DNA of 64,000 bases from Glandiceps talaboti (GCF_964340395.1 NC_135571.1:11606440-11670439), one strand, 5' to 3'; counted from the stretch's first letter, positions 1-30,195 are shown. Program-made: numbers and translations. The notes: generated from the letters alone by a model not told the origin.

Positions 1-1130
1 CTGATAGGAAATATAATAACCATTTACAACTGTGCAGGTGATATATGAGTATTCATTATAATGTCAGTGAAAGTCATCGTGACGTTGCAGTTTTAAGGTT
101 TAACATTGTTCCGGATGATTTCTTTAGCTTTAAATTTGAAGAAAAACAAGTTGTGATAGAATATCATCAGTCTAATAAAGTGATACGTAGTTGATATTTC
201 CATATGTGCAAATGAGCTATGAACTAAAACCTAACGCTAAAGTGTAGGAAGTCTATGATGCTAAAATGTGGATGTAGATAGAACGGTTACAGTCACTGCG
301 TGTCTTCTCGTCCACTTTGCAGTAATTTGCGTGTCTATCATACGAGTAACTGAACCCATTGTTCAACCCATAAAGTAGGCCAACCAGCATGAAAATGATA
401 ATCGGCGAGCTCCAACCCTATTACTTGTTTCTCAGTTTCACTGAAATTCCTTTCACCAAAGCATTCCACGATGGGGAGTCTCCATTGAAAATATCTATAG
501 ATTGTATATTTTGCCGTTGAGTCTGTATTGTGGATGAATTATAAACTCAAAAAAAACAGTATATGTAGTTCTGAAATCCGATATGCCGCTAGGCGACCTC
601 CACTGGGAACGAGACCAGACAGTATCGATCAAAGACGAAAGTAAAAAAGCTTTCAACGCCAAATGCTTGAAGGGCAAATATATCAAATACTACAGTACCA
701 GTATTAGTTCAGCAACTTTATTCTTTGTTAAGAGAATCGATTACACTCGGATGGCAATGCTTCCAGTGTGAAGAGAGCGAATAACTTGATCCTGGAAATG
801 TCACAATATGTGGGAATTCTTCCACGTGTTACTTTTCCCATTATATGTCTCAAGCCGTTCACTCGAAGATGAGGCTTAAGGCGTCAATAAATAAAGCAAT
901 ACGATTTCCTCACTGACGCCAAAATATTTTGTCTGTCGTCTGCACAGCTCTCATACCAGACTCTCCAGACCGACATTGTGGTAAACTTTAGTCCTAACAT
1001 TATGAAATCTTAGCTTATGTTTGTGCCAACATACATAAAATAAGTAATTAGACACTGTACACCAATATTTTAAACAACGCAACGTATGGACATACTATAA
1101 ATACATATCAGTTTAGTTAGTTAAGCTTAT
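1..1130. other. non-coding stretch, no gene recognised
   Basis: Only short open frames occur on either strand, without family motifs, signal peptides or a consistent splice pattern. I see no RNA gene. Probably intergenic or intronic sequence of a gene outside the window. Confidence 0.5.
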
Positions 1131-3041
<1,911 letters not shown>

Positions 3042-3357
3042 ATGCATTGCGCGTCTCTCCATACAATGCCATACACTGTGTACGCGCTGAGGGGTTTGCA
3101 AGCGCTACTCAGCAGGGGGATAGTTGTCACCTGACCGTACCCTGGGTTTACCTGTAAAATCACTGTCTGTCATCGATGGCGTTTAGTTCTTGTTCTATAA
3201 AATCACTCATAATGATCAAAGACGTCAACATGTCTTTCCACCATTTCGTTATGAAAATATTATTTCGAACGTAACTAAAGACAAAACAAGACTAAACATA
3301 ACAACATAAGCGACGTCCTGTCGCGCAATGCATCTTGGAACCGGAAAATCGATTATT
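3042..3357 (-). mobile_element. MITE family A, 5-prime-truncated copy
   Basis: This segment matches, in reverse orientation, the elements at 27838-28161 and 58333-58662. Shared internal landmarks are the block around the ACCCAGGGTA string and the CAGGTGACAAC string, and the terminal GGTTCCAAGATGCAT motif. The right terminus is intact (about 3325-3357). The other terminus lacks the outer CCGGTTCCAAG portion and begins at the inner ATGCATTGCGC part. There is no transposase frame. It is a non-autonomous terminal-inverted-repeat element. Confidence 0.8.
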
Positions 3358-3930
3358 GCTTGCGGCACTTTCAACCATTATCCAAGAAACTGTATTTAAA
3401 AAATGGTATCAGGATAAACATTGACTTAAATATAAGAATATGTGTATGGGAAAAATGAGTTGAATACGTTTGTATGTCAAATGGGGACATTAACAAAGGC
3501 GTGGGCACTTAACAAGCATGTTCGCTTAATGTGTATCTTTGTCGTATATAACCTCTCCACAAAGTAACTTGAGCTTGTCAACATATGAAAGTACACACTT
3601 GATTAAAAGTTAAGTGCAACGTAGTTTCAAAATATGACTATACTTTAGAATCATATTCCATTGAGAAATACATTAATGGGGTTTACTGGGACACAGTTCA
3701 GGGATGTATGCCTCTTATAGGAAACCGAATCTCCACAATAACCTTTTAATATTTGAAAAGAAATTCAACCTAATGTTTATGTTTCACCACAGTTATATTG
3801 TTTGCATGACACTCATACACGTCGCAGATAGTAAGAATGATACTGTTCAATTTAAACTAGCACTATTTATACATAAGTCTTTTAAATGCCGTCAAGAATT
3901 CGTAGCCACTCTGTAACTCTTTCAATCTCT
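3358..3930. other. non-coding stretch, nothing recognised
   Basis: AT-rich sequence with one 70-codon open frame (3704-3916) that has no motif. It runs into the retroelement-like tail at 3940. Confidence 0.4.
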
Positions 3931-3939
3931 GTATCTTGT

Positions 3940-4000
3940 TTTGTATATTTTGTTGTGCGATGGGCTAAGGCCTTAGCATATTTGCAATAAACTTAAACAA

Positions 4001-4056
<56 letters not shown>
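3940..4056 (+). mobile_element. possible non-LTR retroelement 3-prime end with (GATA)n tail
   Basis: A GATGGGCTAAGGCCTTAGCA block, a TTTGCAATAAA stretch (possible polyadenylation signal) and then about 13 copies of GATA (4001-4056) make the usual layout of a truncated CR1/L2-type LINE 3-prime UTR with a microsatellite tail. No reverse-transcriptase frame remains. The assignment rests on layout and general resemblance only. Confidence 0.45.
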
Positions 4057-4057
<1 letters not shown>

Positions 4058-6601
4058 CATCTTACTGGCCGCTTCATCAGCTGATAAGAATTATCGGGGG
4101 AGGGTGAATACAGATAACCAAGTTGACTAGAACGTCTTACTTATCTTCAAAACAATATCATCTAGGGGTTTGGGGACAACTTTACAATGTTAATATGTGA
4201 AGTACACTGTAGAGTGGTAAAATTGATCCTAAGCACAGATCGTTAGTGCATTCTCGAAACACGTGTTTGTCCATCCGTGCCTTACTTAGAATCAAAAGCG
4301 TCTGTACAATTTCCCCTCTGATCCTGTTTCGGATTGTCGAAATTCCTTCATTTGATAATTAGGCATTTCATTTTCTCGGAGGTAAAAAGGGTATTCGGGG
4401 ACCAATCCAATATATTACCCCCCGCTAGCCACAACTGTACACGTGTAGACAGTAACCTTTATGATAAGATCGAACAAGTAATATGCCTCGAAATGTGAAG
4501 GTTGAATGGAAACAGGAGTTGAAAGTTGTTTTCATGTCATTATTGAACAGTTTTGATTTAAACCATTTATACTGACAGTTTTAAAATGTCAAAGGTCACC
4601 TTTCTAGGAGATATGTCCTATCTAATTGTATTCTGACATTTTAAAGTGTATAACTACATGTAGATGTTTGCAAAATAGATACAATTGCCTAAATGTCATA
4701 TCTATCCAGGCAAATTTTTTTTTTAATATAAACATTTATGCCCATTCGCCCATAGGTATAGAGGGGTACGTTTCAAAGAACACGCCACATACAAAACATA
4801 CGCAATCGCGTAATGGTTGATGGAAATATTCTCCAAAATATGTTTGCAAAATTTATCGTTTTATGGTCTATGGAAATATTTTTTGAGAAAATATATCGTG
4901 ATGAATTTTGACATACTAAACGATGACGTCATTGAATGAATCCAATTTATGGATGGATCGCGTCTAAAGTGAATACTACATATTTGGAAAAGACCTTACT
5001 CAAGTTACTATATTTTTGTTAAGTTTATGTTTCGGGGAGATGTTTTTGGAGAATGATATCTACGATTTTGTTTATCTTTTATTCACAATTTTAACAAACT
5101 GAAAAGAAAAGCTTACAATAGATATTATGTTAAATACATCCTGTTATGAGTAATTAAAAATTACGATTGTAATATGATTTGATAATATTCATTATAAGCT
5201 ATTGATATGTATCACAAGAAAAATTGTACTTTGATGTGTGCATCAGTTCATACCGCAGCAACCCACGAATTGAAATATTTTGCTCATCTGCGAATACTTC
5301 TCCATTTATTAATCAAAATCAGGAAATCAATAAATGATTCGGTCCCTTTAATTTACACTTTTTGATCACTGACACTGAAATAAAATACAATGATCTTGTT
5401 CGAAAGATTGAATTAATTATGTTCGGGTACGAAATATAATTGTATTTTTATCAAGTCTTGGGGAAAGTGTTCGACAGTCTTGAGAAGTCGAAATGAATTA
5501 GTTAGGGAATGAAATGTAATGTCAAGGCTTACTGTGTTTCCTTATTCTCTGTGGCATTAGTTATGACCCAATGAACCGTACGGCGAGAGAACCATCCATT
5601 ACCGGCCACCAAGTGTGTTTTCTCGCTCAAGCTGAGCAAACGTTTTCCCGTGCTCTCAAACGAATACTGTCACCACAGGCATGGCTTTCATAATTGTTGT
5701 TTGACAGAAGTTCACAATCTACAGCCAAATGGCGCCAAGTGTCGTTCAATATCTGCATCGTGTTGATAGTAAAATATCGAACAAGCAAAGCGACGTATAC
5801 GTAGTACGGTATGACCAGTAACCATACTAACGTGTCTAATATAGAACATACGGCGGTGTTGTTGTCGTCGTGAATCTTATGCAATAGTACTAGGACCAGT
5901 TTAGTTTCAAATCTGTGGTAAAGGCATGGCGATATTACCTACAATACTCACATAATCCAAGTACACAAGTAATAATTCTGTATATCTCGACGCACAAACT
6001 AGAAACATTTCACTTTCCTTATTTTAACAAAGCTGCACTAGCTTCAACTGTATGTAACGTTTTTTTTTTTTTAAAAAGAAGAAGAATATTTTGTTAACTA
6101 CAATGCCTTATAATGCTGCACACACACTGTATAGTATGAATCACATGTGTGTGAACATATTTGCAAGGGAAACTTATAGACATAGTATACACCAATGAAT
6201 TCAGCCAAACTGATTTTTGGGTCCGCACCCACGGATCAGCTCCTCAATCACACTAGTTCAATCTGTTGCTCAGGATGGACTACTTATGGATAAAACCGAC
6301 CTCTAATCGGCATATACATTGTATAGTTATTGGCGATTTACAATGAATATATTATTAGTTGTCTGATTGACAAAAATGTCAGTTTAATATGGCTAGTGTA
6401 GATGTAAGTGGTCACCTGAGTATATCGTTGTAATTACTCACACAAATGTATACTTTATTTGCTTGTAACCAAACTTACAGGATTACAGTCTCAGGTGTTT
6501 CACTAACTCTTCGTTAGATTCAGTCGTCGCCCACTTATAGTTCCTTAATCTGAGTCATATATGTATTGCGCAAGAGATAACCTGTCAACCAATTACTGTG
6601 A
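4057..6601. other. non-coding stretch, no gene recognised
   Basis: About 2.5 kb without a supported exon. Open frames of 60-85 codons (4626-4820, 5627-5884, 5915-6097) carry no family motif and lack paired splice signals. A poly-T run lies at about 6060-6072. Confidence 0.45.
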
Positions 6602-6855
6602 CAATATGGAACTTGCAAACCCGCCATGTTGAATGTTGCATCATGGGAAATGTGATAATAAATACTAATCAATTAGTATTGTAAACAATGTTGTTAAGTT
6701 GTTTATAACCACGAATAATCAATTCATATTTAGCTTGACCGGTGTGGGAGGTTTATTTCATCGGTAGCTCCAGATAAGATATTACGATAACTACAGATAA
6801 TCCCATAGCCCTTTGCGTCTGAGCATGCTCAGTCTGGATTGCAAGTTCCCTATTG
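6602..6855. mobile_element. MITE family B, copy 1 (254 bp)
   Basis: Imperfect terminal inverted repeats read CAATATGGAACTTGCAA at the left and TTGCAAGTTCCCTATTG at the right. The whole element aligns end to end with 52428-52681, which is also 254 bp. It has no coding capacity. It lies about 550 bp upstream of the insulin-like peptide exon. Confidence 0.88.
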
Positions 6856-7405
6856 AACGGCTTAGTGCCACAAGGGCACAACTATAAATATTCCATTTGG
6901 AGAAAAACGTCAAAGATGTATTTTCGGCACTACACCCCTATGACCCTCGGCCTCAGTCAAATTTAGATTAAAAAGTTTCTCCGCATTATCTACCCAAAAC
7001 AATCTTTGGTTAGATGAGAGAAGAAACAACAAACTATCAGAAGATGTCATCGGGACTTTTAAGAAATATTTCATCTTAGAAAATAAGAAAAACAAACAAT
7101 ATTTTTACTAGGCCCTTTTGACTCTGTGCCAACTTGACAATTTAGCTTTTAGAATAAAAGTTGGCCTTTTTTTGAAACCAGGAATGATACACTATATAAC
7201 AAAATTAGAACCATAACAATGAAACATCACACAAGAAATTGACTTTTTAGGCCCGTTTGGCACTAGCCTCTTCTATTGGTGACTGGAGGAAATAGCTTTT
7301 CACAGGGAGAGATTTTTCTGAGATTTTTTCTTTTCATGCTCTGTAGGCGTTCTCATACTAGCTTCAACTAATTAACATATTTGAATTTATATCTTACAGG
7401 TAGTC
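6856..7405 (+). promoter_or_regulatory. upstream region and 5-prime UTR acceptor of the insulin-like gene
   Basis: A pyrimidine-containing acceptor ending ATCTTACAG at 7399 lies six bases before the start codon at 7406. The coding exon is therefore probably preceded by a separate 5-prime UTR exon, which I could not locate. No TATA box is evident immediately upstream, in keeping with a distant promoter. Confidence 0.4.
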
Positions 7406-8141
<736 letters not shown>

Positions 8142-10770
8142 TACCGTGCTTTTCGATATATCAAATGGTGCGCTGCTTCCCGTGAAGTCCAAGTAGTCTG
8201 ATCGTGTCATCGACCTTTCCCCACGTTTACCCGAACCGTTCTGCTGGCTCGTTTCACCATTTCTTTCTCTCTCTCAAAACTGGTACTATTATTTATTGTT
8301 ATCCGACAAAAGTATTATAAAAAAAAAACAGTATGCACACGTAAATGATCCTCCATGATTTAACAGTCAAGTGAAGGGTACAATGAAGAGAAGATGATTG
8401 AACATATGCTCCAAATCTCGTATGGTTGAGTCTCGTGTAAAATCACGTCTCGTGCTTATCTGCGACGATAAACACAGGATGTTCGGAAATATTCGGAAAT
8501 CTTCAGAGATGGCGAATTCTACTACTCTAATGAGAGGGTCAACCAACCAGCATGGGAGAAGAACTCTCCGAATGATTGAAGTTTTCATAAACTCCACAAA
8601 CGACACCAGTGTGAAATTAGGACAGCGCGGACATTGTGGAAGCAAATTCTACCATCCCGATCTACAGACAACTATAGTACAGACACAAGCTCGTCTTTAC
8701 TGTGTACTGTCCTTTGAGGTAAATTTGTAGGTTTAGTTCTAAAAAGGAAGAACCTATGCAACAACAACAACAAATGTGCAAGGAGATCGTGTTACTTTTT
8801 ATTACATCAGTGTTGTCTCAGTGAAGATTTGCCATGTAGAACAATGTATTGAAGTAAGCACGGTAATGAAAGATTAACCCTTTCATTCCTAGAGACATTG
8901 GAATAAATAAAAACTTGATTGTAAGAACATTTTCTAAAATTTAAGAATATTGCTTCATTGGGAAGTAATATTTCTTGAATTCTGATCTAAAATAAAGTTG
9001 ATCTTTTTCCAAAAATTACAGAGAAACAAGAATTTTTGTTCAAAAATTTTGGCGGGAAAGTTTCTAGTCCTGAAAGGGTTAACAATGTACTAGCAGGAAA
9101 TGTATCACAAACTTTATACTGTACATGTATATCTCTTTCTTTGTCTACGATTCGTCATCACAGTCTCTGTAAAAAATTTTACTTATGTCATTTTTTTTTC
9201 GATCGAAGCAGACGGTAGTTGAATTTTTCAGAAATGATGGTAGCTTCAGTTATATTATAAGGGAGGCCAATCTAGCAGACGGTCTTTTTATTTGCCTTCT
9301 CTCTCTAAAGAGTTCAACAATTCCGCCGTCAACTATGCTCTAATAATAGAGGTAAGCTGTTCTCTTAGGAAATAAACTAGCATACAAAAGCTAAAGATAG
9401 TGTGCAAATACCACACGTTTGGGAATCTCCGAAGGACAGGGTTCAAGTTATACACGCTATCGTCCCCGAAAAGCAGTCCAGCTTAAAATGTGTTCACTAC
9501 TTCTCATATCATCAAATCATTTATTTATTACATTTCTGAGCATGCGCATCTCCTTTGATGCGCGGTTTCATTTACACCAGACCTCTGTCTAGTATCAATG
9601 AAACTGAAATGGCTTACCTACGTTTACGTCATCAAAGATGAATATCGTCGCCAGAGGGCACTATATGACAGAAATGGGTCGTCAGCTGACCATGGCTCTT
9701 GCTACTGTGTTGTAACTATCTTGGAACGTTGCACCATTGCCTGTATATTGCAAATGGGGAACATGTTATTATTTTATACATTTCAACCGTACCTATCTCA
9801 AACAACGGTGGGAGTATAATGAGATTTAAAGGGTAACAAATATTGAAAACGTCGCGGTTAATCCGCCTAGAAGACTTTTACAAGACAACACACAGTCATC
9901 TTTGTCCAAAATACAAAAGTTTGCGTGCATTTTCTACATTTTTCAAACATTATTGTTGTAATAATAACTATGCGACGAACAAATCATTCGGCTAAACTTT
10001 TCATTGTCTTGTGTAACCCTTTCGAATCGAAGGCTTATAATTATCAAGTGACAGTAATGACCATCCCTCGAGTCTAATAATTGCCAACCAGTGACTTTTC
10101 TGTGCACGTACGACGGTTCACAGAAACAGTGCACCAGCAACAGTGCATTTGATTGTTATGGGTTGTAATTTATTTTCATGCCAACACAGTACGATGTAAT
10201 TCAAACTTTGCAACCATTAAATATTTGTTTTATTCCTTGGTTAAATTAATAAAATGCGGCATTATTTTTTGACTTGCAATCGTCTCGACCTTTCTAATGT
10301 GGATGTGTTATGAAATCTACTAGTACTAGTAGGAACTGAGATTGACATCATATCGTTACTTTTTTCAGTTAAAGGTCATTGGCCCAAAATACAGTTACAA
10401 ACTGACATAACCAAAAATATGTTACAGTTCCATTAAATTATTTGCTTCTGACTTGATTTTTAATGAGTGATAAATAAAGTCTCTGTAATTCATTTTTTCA
10501 CCCGATGATACAGTTGTGTAAACTTTTCAAAAGATGGCGGCTCATAGATATCCTTCGGGATGTAAGGACCTACGGTTTGCAAAACAATCCAATAGGAAAT
10601 GGTATTCGAGATTGAGACTGAGATTGATGGGCTATATATAAGCACTGTATTAAAGGTGTAGACAGCCAAGAGACTTTCGAAATTCAAAATCAACCACTGT
10701 TTGTACAAGGCCATCTGCTCAGCCGGCAGGCAACCCAGCCCATGACTTTGGGTACGTGGGTTTATTTTTA
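8142..10770. other. 3-prime flank of the insulin-like gene, then non-coding sequence
   Basis: Sequence after the stop codon contains AATAAA-type signals at about 8902 and 8991, so a 3-prime UTR of some 750-850 bases is possible. The 110-codon frame at 8398-8730 shows no domain and probably belongs to this UTR or flank. Beyond 9000 I see no supported exon on either strand. Confidence 0.4.
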
Positions 10771-10776
10771 TTTAAT

Positions 10777-10777
<1 letters not shown>

Positions 10778-10861
<84 letters not shown>
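10778..10861. repeat. (TA)n(TG)n microsatellite
   Basis: A short TA run passes into about 32 TG dinucleotides. Confidence 0.97.
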
Positions 10862-10863
<2 letters not shown>

Positions 10864-10877
10864 ATAATTCACGTGTG

Positions 10878-11000
10878 CCTACACGGCAATAATATTAATT
10901 ACATACCCATTTAGCCCACTTCGTATTTGAAAATGTTTGTATTTCCCGACCCGATGCATATTTCATTTATTTCTCAGCATCTCGAAATTTCACAGACTGT
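10878..11000 (+). repeat. interspersed repeat C, uninterrupted copy
   Basis: Begins CCTACACGGCAATAAT and ends near a CAGACTGT block. It matches 13087-13340, where the same sequence is interrupted by a 108-bp element. It therefore serves as the empty-site comparison for that insertion. Confidence 0.85.
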
Positions 11001-12479
11001 CAGCATCGATTACTTTTCCTTTCTCCCTTGTCTCATTCAGTGTATTTCCCTCTCCGTTGAGCTGAGCGTGATACAATGTTATCACTCCATTTTCGCTTAT
11101 TTTTTCTCCCCTCCCACCGACAATTGAAAACATATGCCTACAAACATAGATAATAAATAAGAACACCTTTGTACTTGGCTGGCTGTAACTCAATGAACTT
11201 ATTTGTACCGTGTGGTTTGCCAAACTTAAACAACACAAGGCAGGTAAGTTCAGATATAAATATTCAATAAAATGTATGAATTATGTCCTCTGGCAAAGTG
11301 TTCTGTGAAAAATAACAACGCTTTACATATTTAGATCCATATTTTACATGATTCAGTTTGTATTGTGGCTATAGCTACGAGATTAACCAGAAGCGTACAG
11401 CCCTCAGCGGCGAGAGTCTGGGTATATTATTAACGTTTACGGAGACTAAATAATCAACAGTACACGTGTTCCTTGCTACCTTGATATCTTTGCTTGTTTG
11501 GAAACTTCGAGACTTACCAGCAGGTTTCTGTTGATCCAACTGGAGAAGTCTGGTATGTACTGCCTTTGCTGTCATTATCTCATTTCGTCTACAGCCTGAG
11601 CGCGAGTAACGGTGTCAAGAAAACCCTAGCATGCCGCCCTCGCTCGGTAGATGTGACATCGCTGAATTTGCCATACCGTCATGTTTTTAAGATACGAATA
11701 TAGTCTTACTAGATCTGCTGATCAAACTGTTTTCAAAAGGTTCTAAAATTATCTCCTGAGTCCTTGAAATTCTCGTAGGATCTCCTCAAATTACCAATTG
11801 TGTCGGACGTGTCATGACCCGAGCAGACGACCACTGTCTATTTCTGTCAGTTTGACAGCTATTTTTTGTGTAAGGCTTCCTCTGGTCTTATGAACCATAA
11901 CGGACAATATCTGTTCCAAAAATACGGCGTGGTCGACGTCGGTAATTATACTAACCATGTTCTGGTGAAAGTTCGCCAAAAAACAACGCGAAAGTGTTAA
12001 AATTCAAAGTAGTCCAATCCCGGAAGTCCAATGTATCCACACGTCAATAGGTTGAAAGTTTGACAAAGGACCCCGTATGTAGGTCACGTATTTGATTTCT
12101 GGAGAGCGCCCTCTTACAAAAAGTGTCACCTCGAAGGATTCACGTCTGTGACTTTACAGCGCAAAACCATGTTCAGTTCATGAGTCTAGATTACTAGTGT
12201 CCTAATTTGTTTGGCGATAATAATCTCTAGTGAGTTCACCACACAGAGAAATCAAGCCATTTCATGATGGTTTGAATGGTGTCTACAAAGACATGTGATA
12301 CATTCTCCTCTGTTCTCTCAAGGAATATACACTACTTGAAATATGGAAAGCCATACAGTATAGTCATCTATTTTTATATACTATATTATTCTTACTGACC
12401 AAATTATAATGTTTTATAACACATCATCTGCGTGAGTCGTGTTGCGATTGATCAATGCCCGGTCACGTGGTATGCGTAA
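11001..12479. other. non-coding stretch, no gene recognised
   Basis: Short frames only (for example 11375-11575 on the minus strand and 11494-11703 on the plus strand), with no motif and no convincing splice pairing. Confidence 0.4.
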
Positions 12480-12660
12480 TTTGAATACCGTTGCCCGGGA
12501 AATGACGATCTATTTCAATAGTTCCGTGAATGAAAAGTCGAGTGGACTATTGCCCGCCCCATTGCGCATGCGTGAGCGTCTTCTTGCGGACGACTTCGGG
12601 AAATAGGTTGATGTTGAGGTGATCGACAGGCCCTCGCGGTGAACAGACGTATGTAATTGC
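12480..12660 (+). promoter_or_regulatory. CpG-rich segment with an NRF-1-like palindrome
   Basis: Against AT-rich flanks this segment is rich in CpG and contains TGCGCATGCGT at 12563-12573, close to the NRF-1 consensus. A possible donor (CAGAC|GTATGT) follows at about 12649. It could be a promoter plus untranslated first exon, perhaps of the Reeler gene that starts coding at 15225. This is inferred from composition only. Confidence 0.3.
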
Positions 12661-12735
12661 CCTTTTTACTCAATTTAGTTTGAAGAGTGTATAATATGCC
12701 TATGTTTAAAGTATTCTTGGTTTTACCTTACTGTA

Positions 12736-12736
<1 letters not shown>

Positions 12737-12830
<94 letters not shown>
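12737..12830. repeat. (TA)n microsatellite
   Basis: About 46 uninterrupted TA dinucleotides. Confidence 0.97.
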
Positions 12831-12834
<4 letters not shown>

Positions 12835-13086
12835 TTCTTTTTTTGACAATTCATGTTCAGTGCAGTGATGATAACTGACCAAATGTCAAAGTGGAATAGG
12901 GGCAATGATAACATTAGCATTACTATGATTTTCGAATTTATTCAAATGCATACTTTTCATGTATTGTTCAACATGAAACTAATATGTTCAGTTAGAGCAG
13001 TTCATGCCATTATAATGATGTTTGAGACCACATCCATCACCGAAAAAGGAACTTAGGTAGAGCCATTCTATCCATCCACTAACAAG

Positions 13087-13340
13087 CCTACACGGCAATA
13101 ATTATATCCCATTTTTCCCACTCCATACTTGAAAATGTTTGAATTTCCCGGACCGTAGTCTGTAAGGTACGCCGTGACAGGGCGCCCTCAAACATCAGGC
13201 AACCTGTGTGAGAGGAGGACGGTGAGGGCGAAACGTCACGACGTCAATGTATCTTACAGTCTACCCGGACCGCTGCATATTTTATATATTTCAAACATAC
13301 GCTCCACAATGGTCTTCAGCATCTCGATATTTCAGACTGT
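13087..13340 (+). repeat. interspersed repeat C, copy interrupted by a small transposon
   Basis: Same sequence as 10878-11000 (CCTACACGGCAATAAT start, CAGACTGT end), split at 13156-13263 by an inserted element. Removing the insert and one 9-bp duplicate restores the continuous alignment. Confidence 0.85.
13156..13263. mobile_element. 108-bp MITE with perfect 9-bp target-site duplication (Mutator-like)
   Basis: The insert is flanked on both sides by CCCGGACCG (13147-13155 and 13264-13272). Its ends are imperfect inverted repeats: TAGTCTGTAAGGTAC at the left and, on the opposite strand, TAGACTGTAAGATAC at the right. No coding capacity. A 9-bp duplication is typical of Mutator/MULE-type transposition (8-11 bp). 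Confidence 0.85.
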
Positions 13341-13576
13341 ATAATCTGTGATACACACAACGAAGTCAACGCCAAATATAATTCGGTTTTTATCCGCCTT
13401 GAAAAAAATAATCCAGGCATCTTTATTATGTACCAAGGGATTATAACTACTTAACTCTATAAACATCAATTAACTTCTAATATTCTGTAACAACTTTGAA
13501 ATACATTGTAATATGCGATTCAAATTACTCTGTAACAAAGGCTACTTCATCACATACTTGTAAAGGCCTAACAAAA

Positions 13577-13725
13577 ACAATTTGTGGTTCCGATTACATA
13601 ATTTTAGAATAAGTACGGTGAGGTAGATAGATTTTTTATTTTATTTCTTTTATATATTCATATGTAAGTGTCTAGTTCAGGTAGTTATGTTTTCCATTGT
13701 TTTCCATATGGTGTCTGTGTTATTG
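13577..13725 (-). repeat. interspersed repeat D, copy 1
   Basis: Reverse-complement relative of 42838-42962 and 61305-61455. Shared landmarks are the GTGGTTCCGATTAC / GTGGTTCCAATTAC block, the TTTTAGAATA block, and CTAGTTCAGGTAGTTAT followed by TTTTCCATTGTTTTCCATAT. Three dispersed copies show a mobile or formerly mobile sequence of unknown class. Confidence 0.75.
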
Positions 13726-15224
13726 GTTTCTTCTCATCAGATGTACAGCCATTACAGATTGGAAGAACAGTTTTATGTTGTCTTTTAAAGCTAATGACAG
13801 TTTCCGCATCCATGATTATTTCTTCGCAATGTTCGTGATTTATTTGTCGAATACGTAAATAAAGTTAGGGTCGGCGTGAAAAACTAGAAGCGGTCGGGTA
13901 ATCGGAACCTAACATTTCTTTTTAGGCCTTTACGCAGTAAATATAGAAACAATTCCCTTTTCCTTGTATCGTGTGAGCATAGTGGAGAATACGCTAATTT
14001 GTGCACATTATTCGACAGCTCATAGTTGTGGCTAGTATAAAATTTAATCTTCAATCCAGGCAACATTACGCGTTTTTTATTTCAAAAATTGATTTTTTTT
14101 TAAAATTCTGACCACCAGTTGCCATCGACCGTGCCGTGATTCAGCAGTTTTAGTACTTGAAGATGATTTGCATATTTTAAGACGAACGTGCATTGTCCAA
14201 GTTCGGATTGATGTTTCAAGTAGAACACGATAAAAATAACACGTACCCTGAACAAGAAAGAAATTATTAGTAATACGCCGGACAAGTTAGTATCATAATA
14301 TCATTTTGGTTATAAAATTTGGACTTTGCGGATGTTTTCATTTCACGCGGTTCTTAACTCGGAGCCCTGTTTGCGCCATAACAAATTGTCAAACACACAA
14401 TTTGAATTTGATAGTGATGAGTCAACGTTCTGTGACTGTTTACGGGAAGTAGCCACTGTGCTTACAATGGCTACTTCGTTTTCTTGAATGTTCGCCTGCT
14501 ACTCCTCACCGCACTCCTGACTAGGATCAAGTTGCTCGGGAATAACCTTTCATCTACTACGCATGCGTAGCTGATATGTGGTATAATAGTAAGTTAGGAA
14601 GTACAGTAAGTTTATTCTGATCACAATCGAACATTTTTTTGGATTTCCGAACCAAAGTTGTGAGCCAAGATAACCGGATATAGCATTATTATCTAATAAC
14701 CTGTTATCTAAAAGACCGTGTCAAAGGTGTACGTACATACACAATAAACCGAACAAATAACATGTACACAATCGCGATCGCACTAAATGGCTGACTTGTA
14801 TTAACATTACCAAAAACAACCAAACATTTCAGAATCAAAAATGTGACCTCAGAAAATGTTGCTGTCGTTGGCAAAGATTAACAAGTATAAGCTCACGTCG
14901 ACCTTCGTTGTGTTCATAAACTCGGCATGACATCATCTGCATACAATAACTTAACCCGGCGGCCAACCAGAGACCCTGGTCCTATGACCCAACCGCAACC
15001 GATCTGTTTTTTCCATGGTGGCTGAATGCCTACGTCACCGGCAGCAGCCCAGGTCATGAAACACAGCGATTGTCTTATCTCGACCACATGTTTACACAAA
15101 TCCTGTGTCCGTTCTGTGACAAACAAATCCGATCACCTGACTAACACTTTAATCGGCGTATCCCTTAAATATCTCGACTCCCAGGCTCTGATTTTAGTAC
15201 GGAGAAGGACTGGGTGGAATAAAC
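13726..15224. other. non-coding stretch upstream of the Reeler gene coding start
   Basis: No supported exon or RNA gene. The last few hundred bases probably hold the 5-prime UTR of the gene that starts coding at 15225. No clear TATA box was recognised. Confidence 0.4.
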
Positions 15225-29764
<14,540 letters not shown>

Positions 29765-29829
29765 ATGTATTTTTCATCTTCAAAGAACGAAGGCGTCCAG
29801 AAATAAACAACCGTACAACCACCAAACCT

Positions 29830-29981
29830 GGAGTAATATAAGATACATCTTTAGAAAAATTTGCTAATTTCATTTTTGTATGAAATTGTACTCACGAATA
29901 TCTGTGGAGTAATATAAGATACATCTTTAGAAAAATTTGCTAATTTCATTTTTGTATGAAATTGTACTCACGAATATCTGT
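29830..29981 (+). repeat. 76-bp perfect tandem duplication downstream of the Reeler stop codon
   Basis: The sequence beginning GGAGTAATATAAGATACATC at 29830 repeats at 29906. The copies look identical over the 76-bp unit, so the duplication is recent. It lies in the probable 3-prime UTR, between AATAAA signals at 29802 and 30066. Confidence 0.93.
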
Positions 29982-30130
29982 GATTCGTTTTTTCTAAATT
30001 GAAAAATAGACAAACCATAATAAAAACCTTTTTTTGCAAAACCTGGTCTTGCATTTTATCTTTCGAATAAAGTATTCACACTTGAACACGTACGTATTAT
30101 ATTAACAGATTCTGAAGGGATATTTCTAAA

Positions 30131-30195
30131 ATAAATAAATAGATAAATAAAAAATAAAAAATAAATAAGTAAATAAATAAATAAATAAATAAATA
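30131..30195. repeat. (AAAT)n microsatellite
   Basis: Impure AAAT repeats, shortly after the downstream AATAAA of the Reeler gene. Confidence 0.9.

Noticed and set aside
8398-8730. 110-codon open frame downstream of the insulin-like gene
   Set aside because: No domain, no splice context and antisense overlap with another random frame; more likely 3-prime UTR or intergenic.
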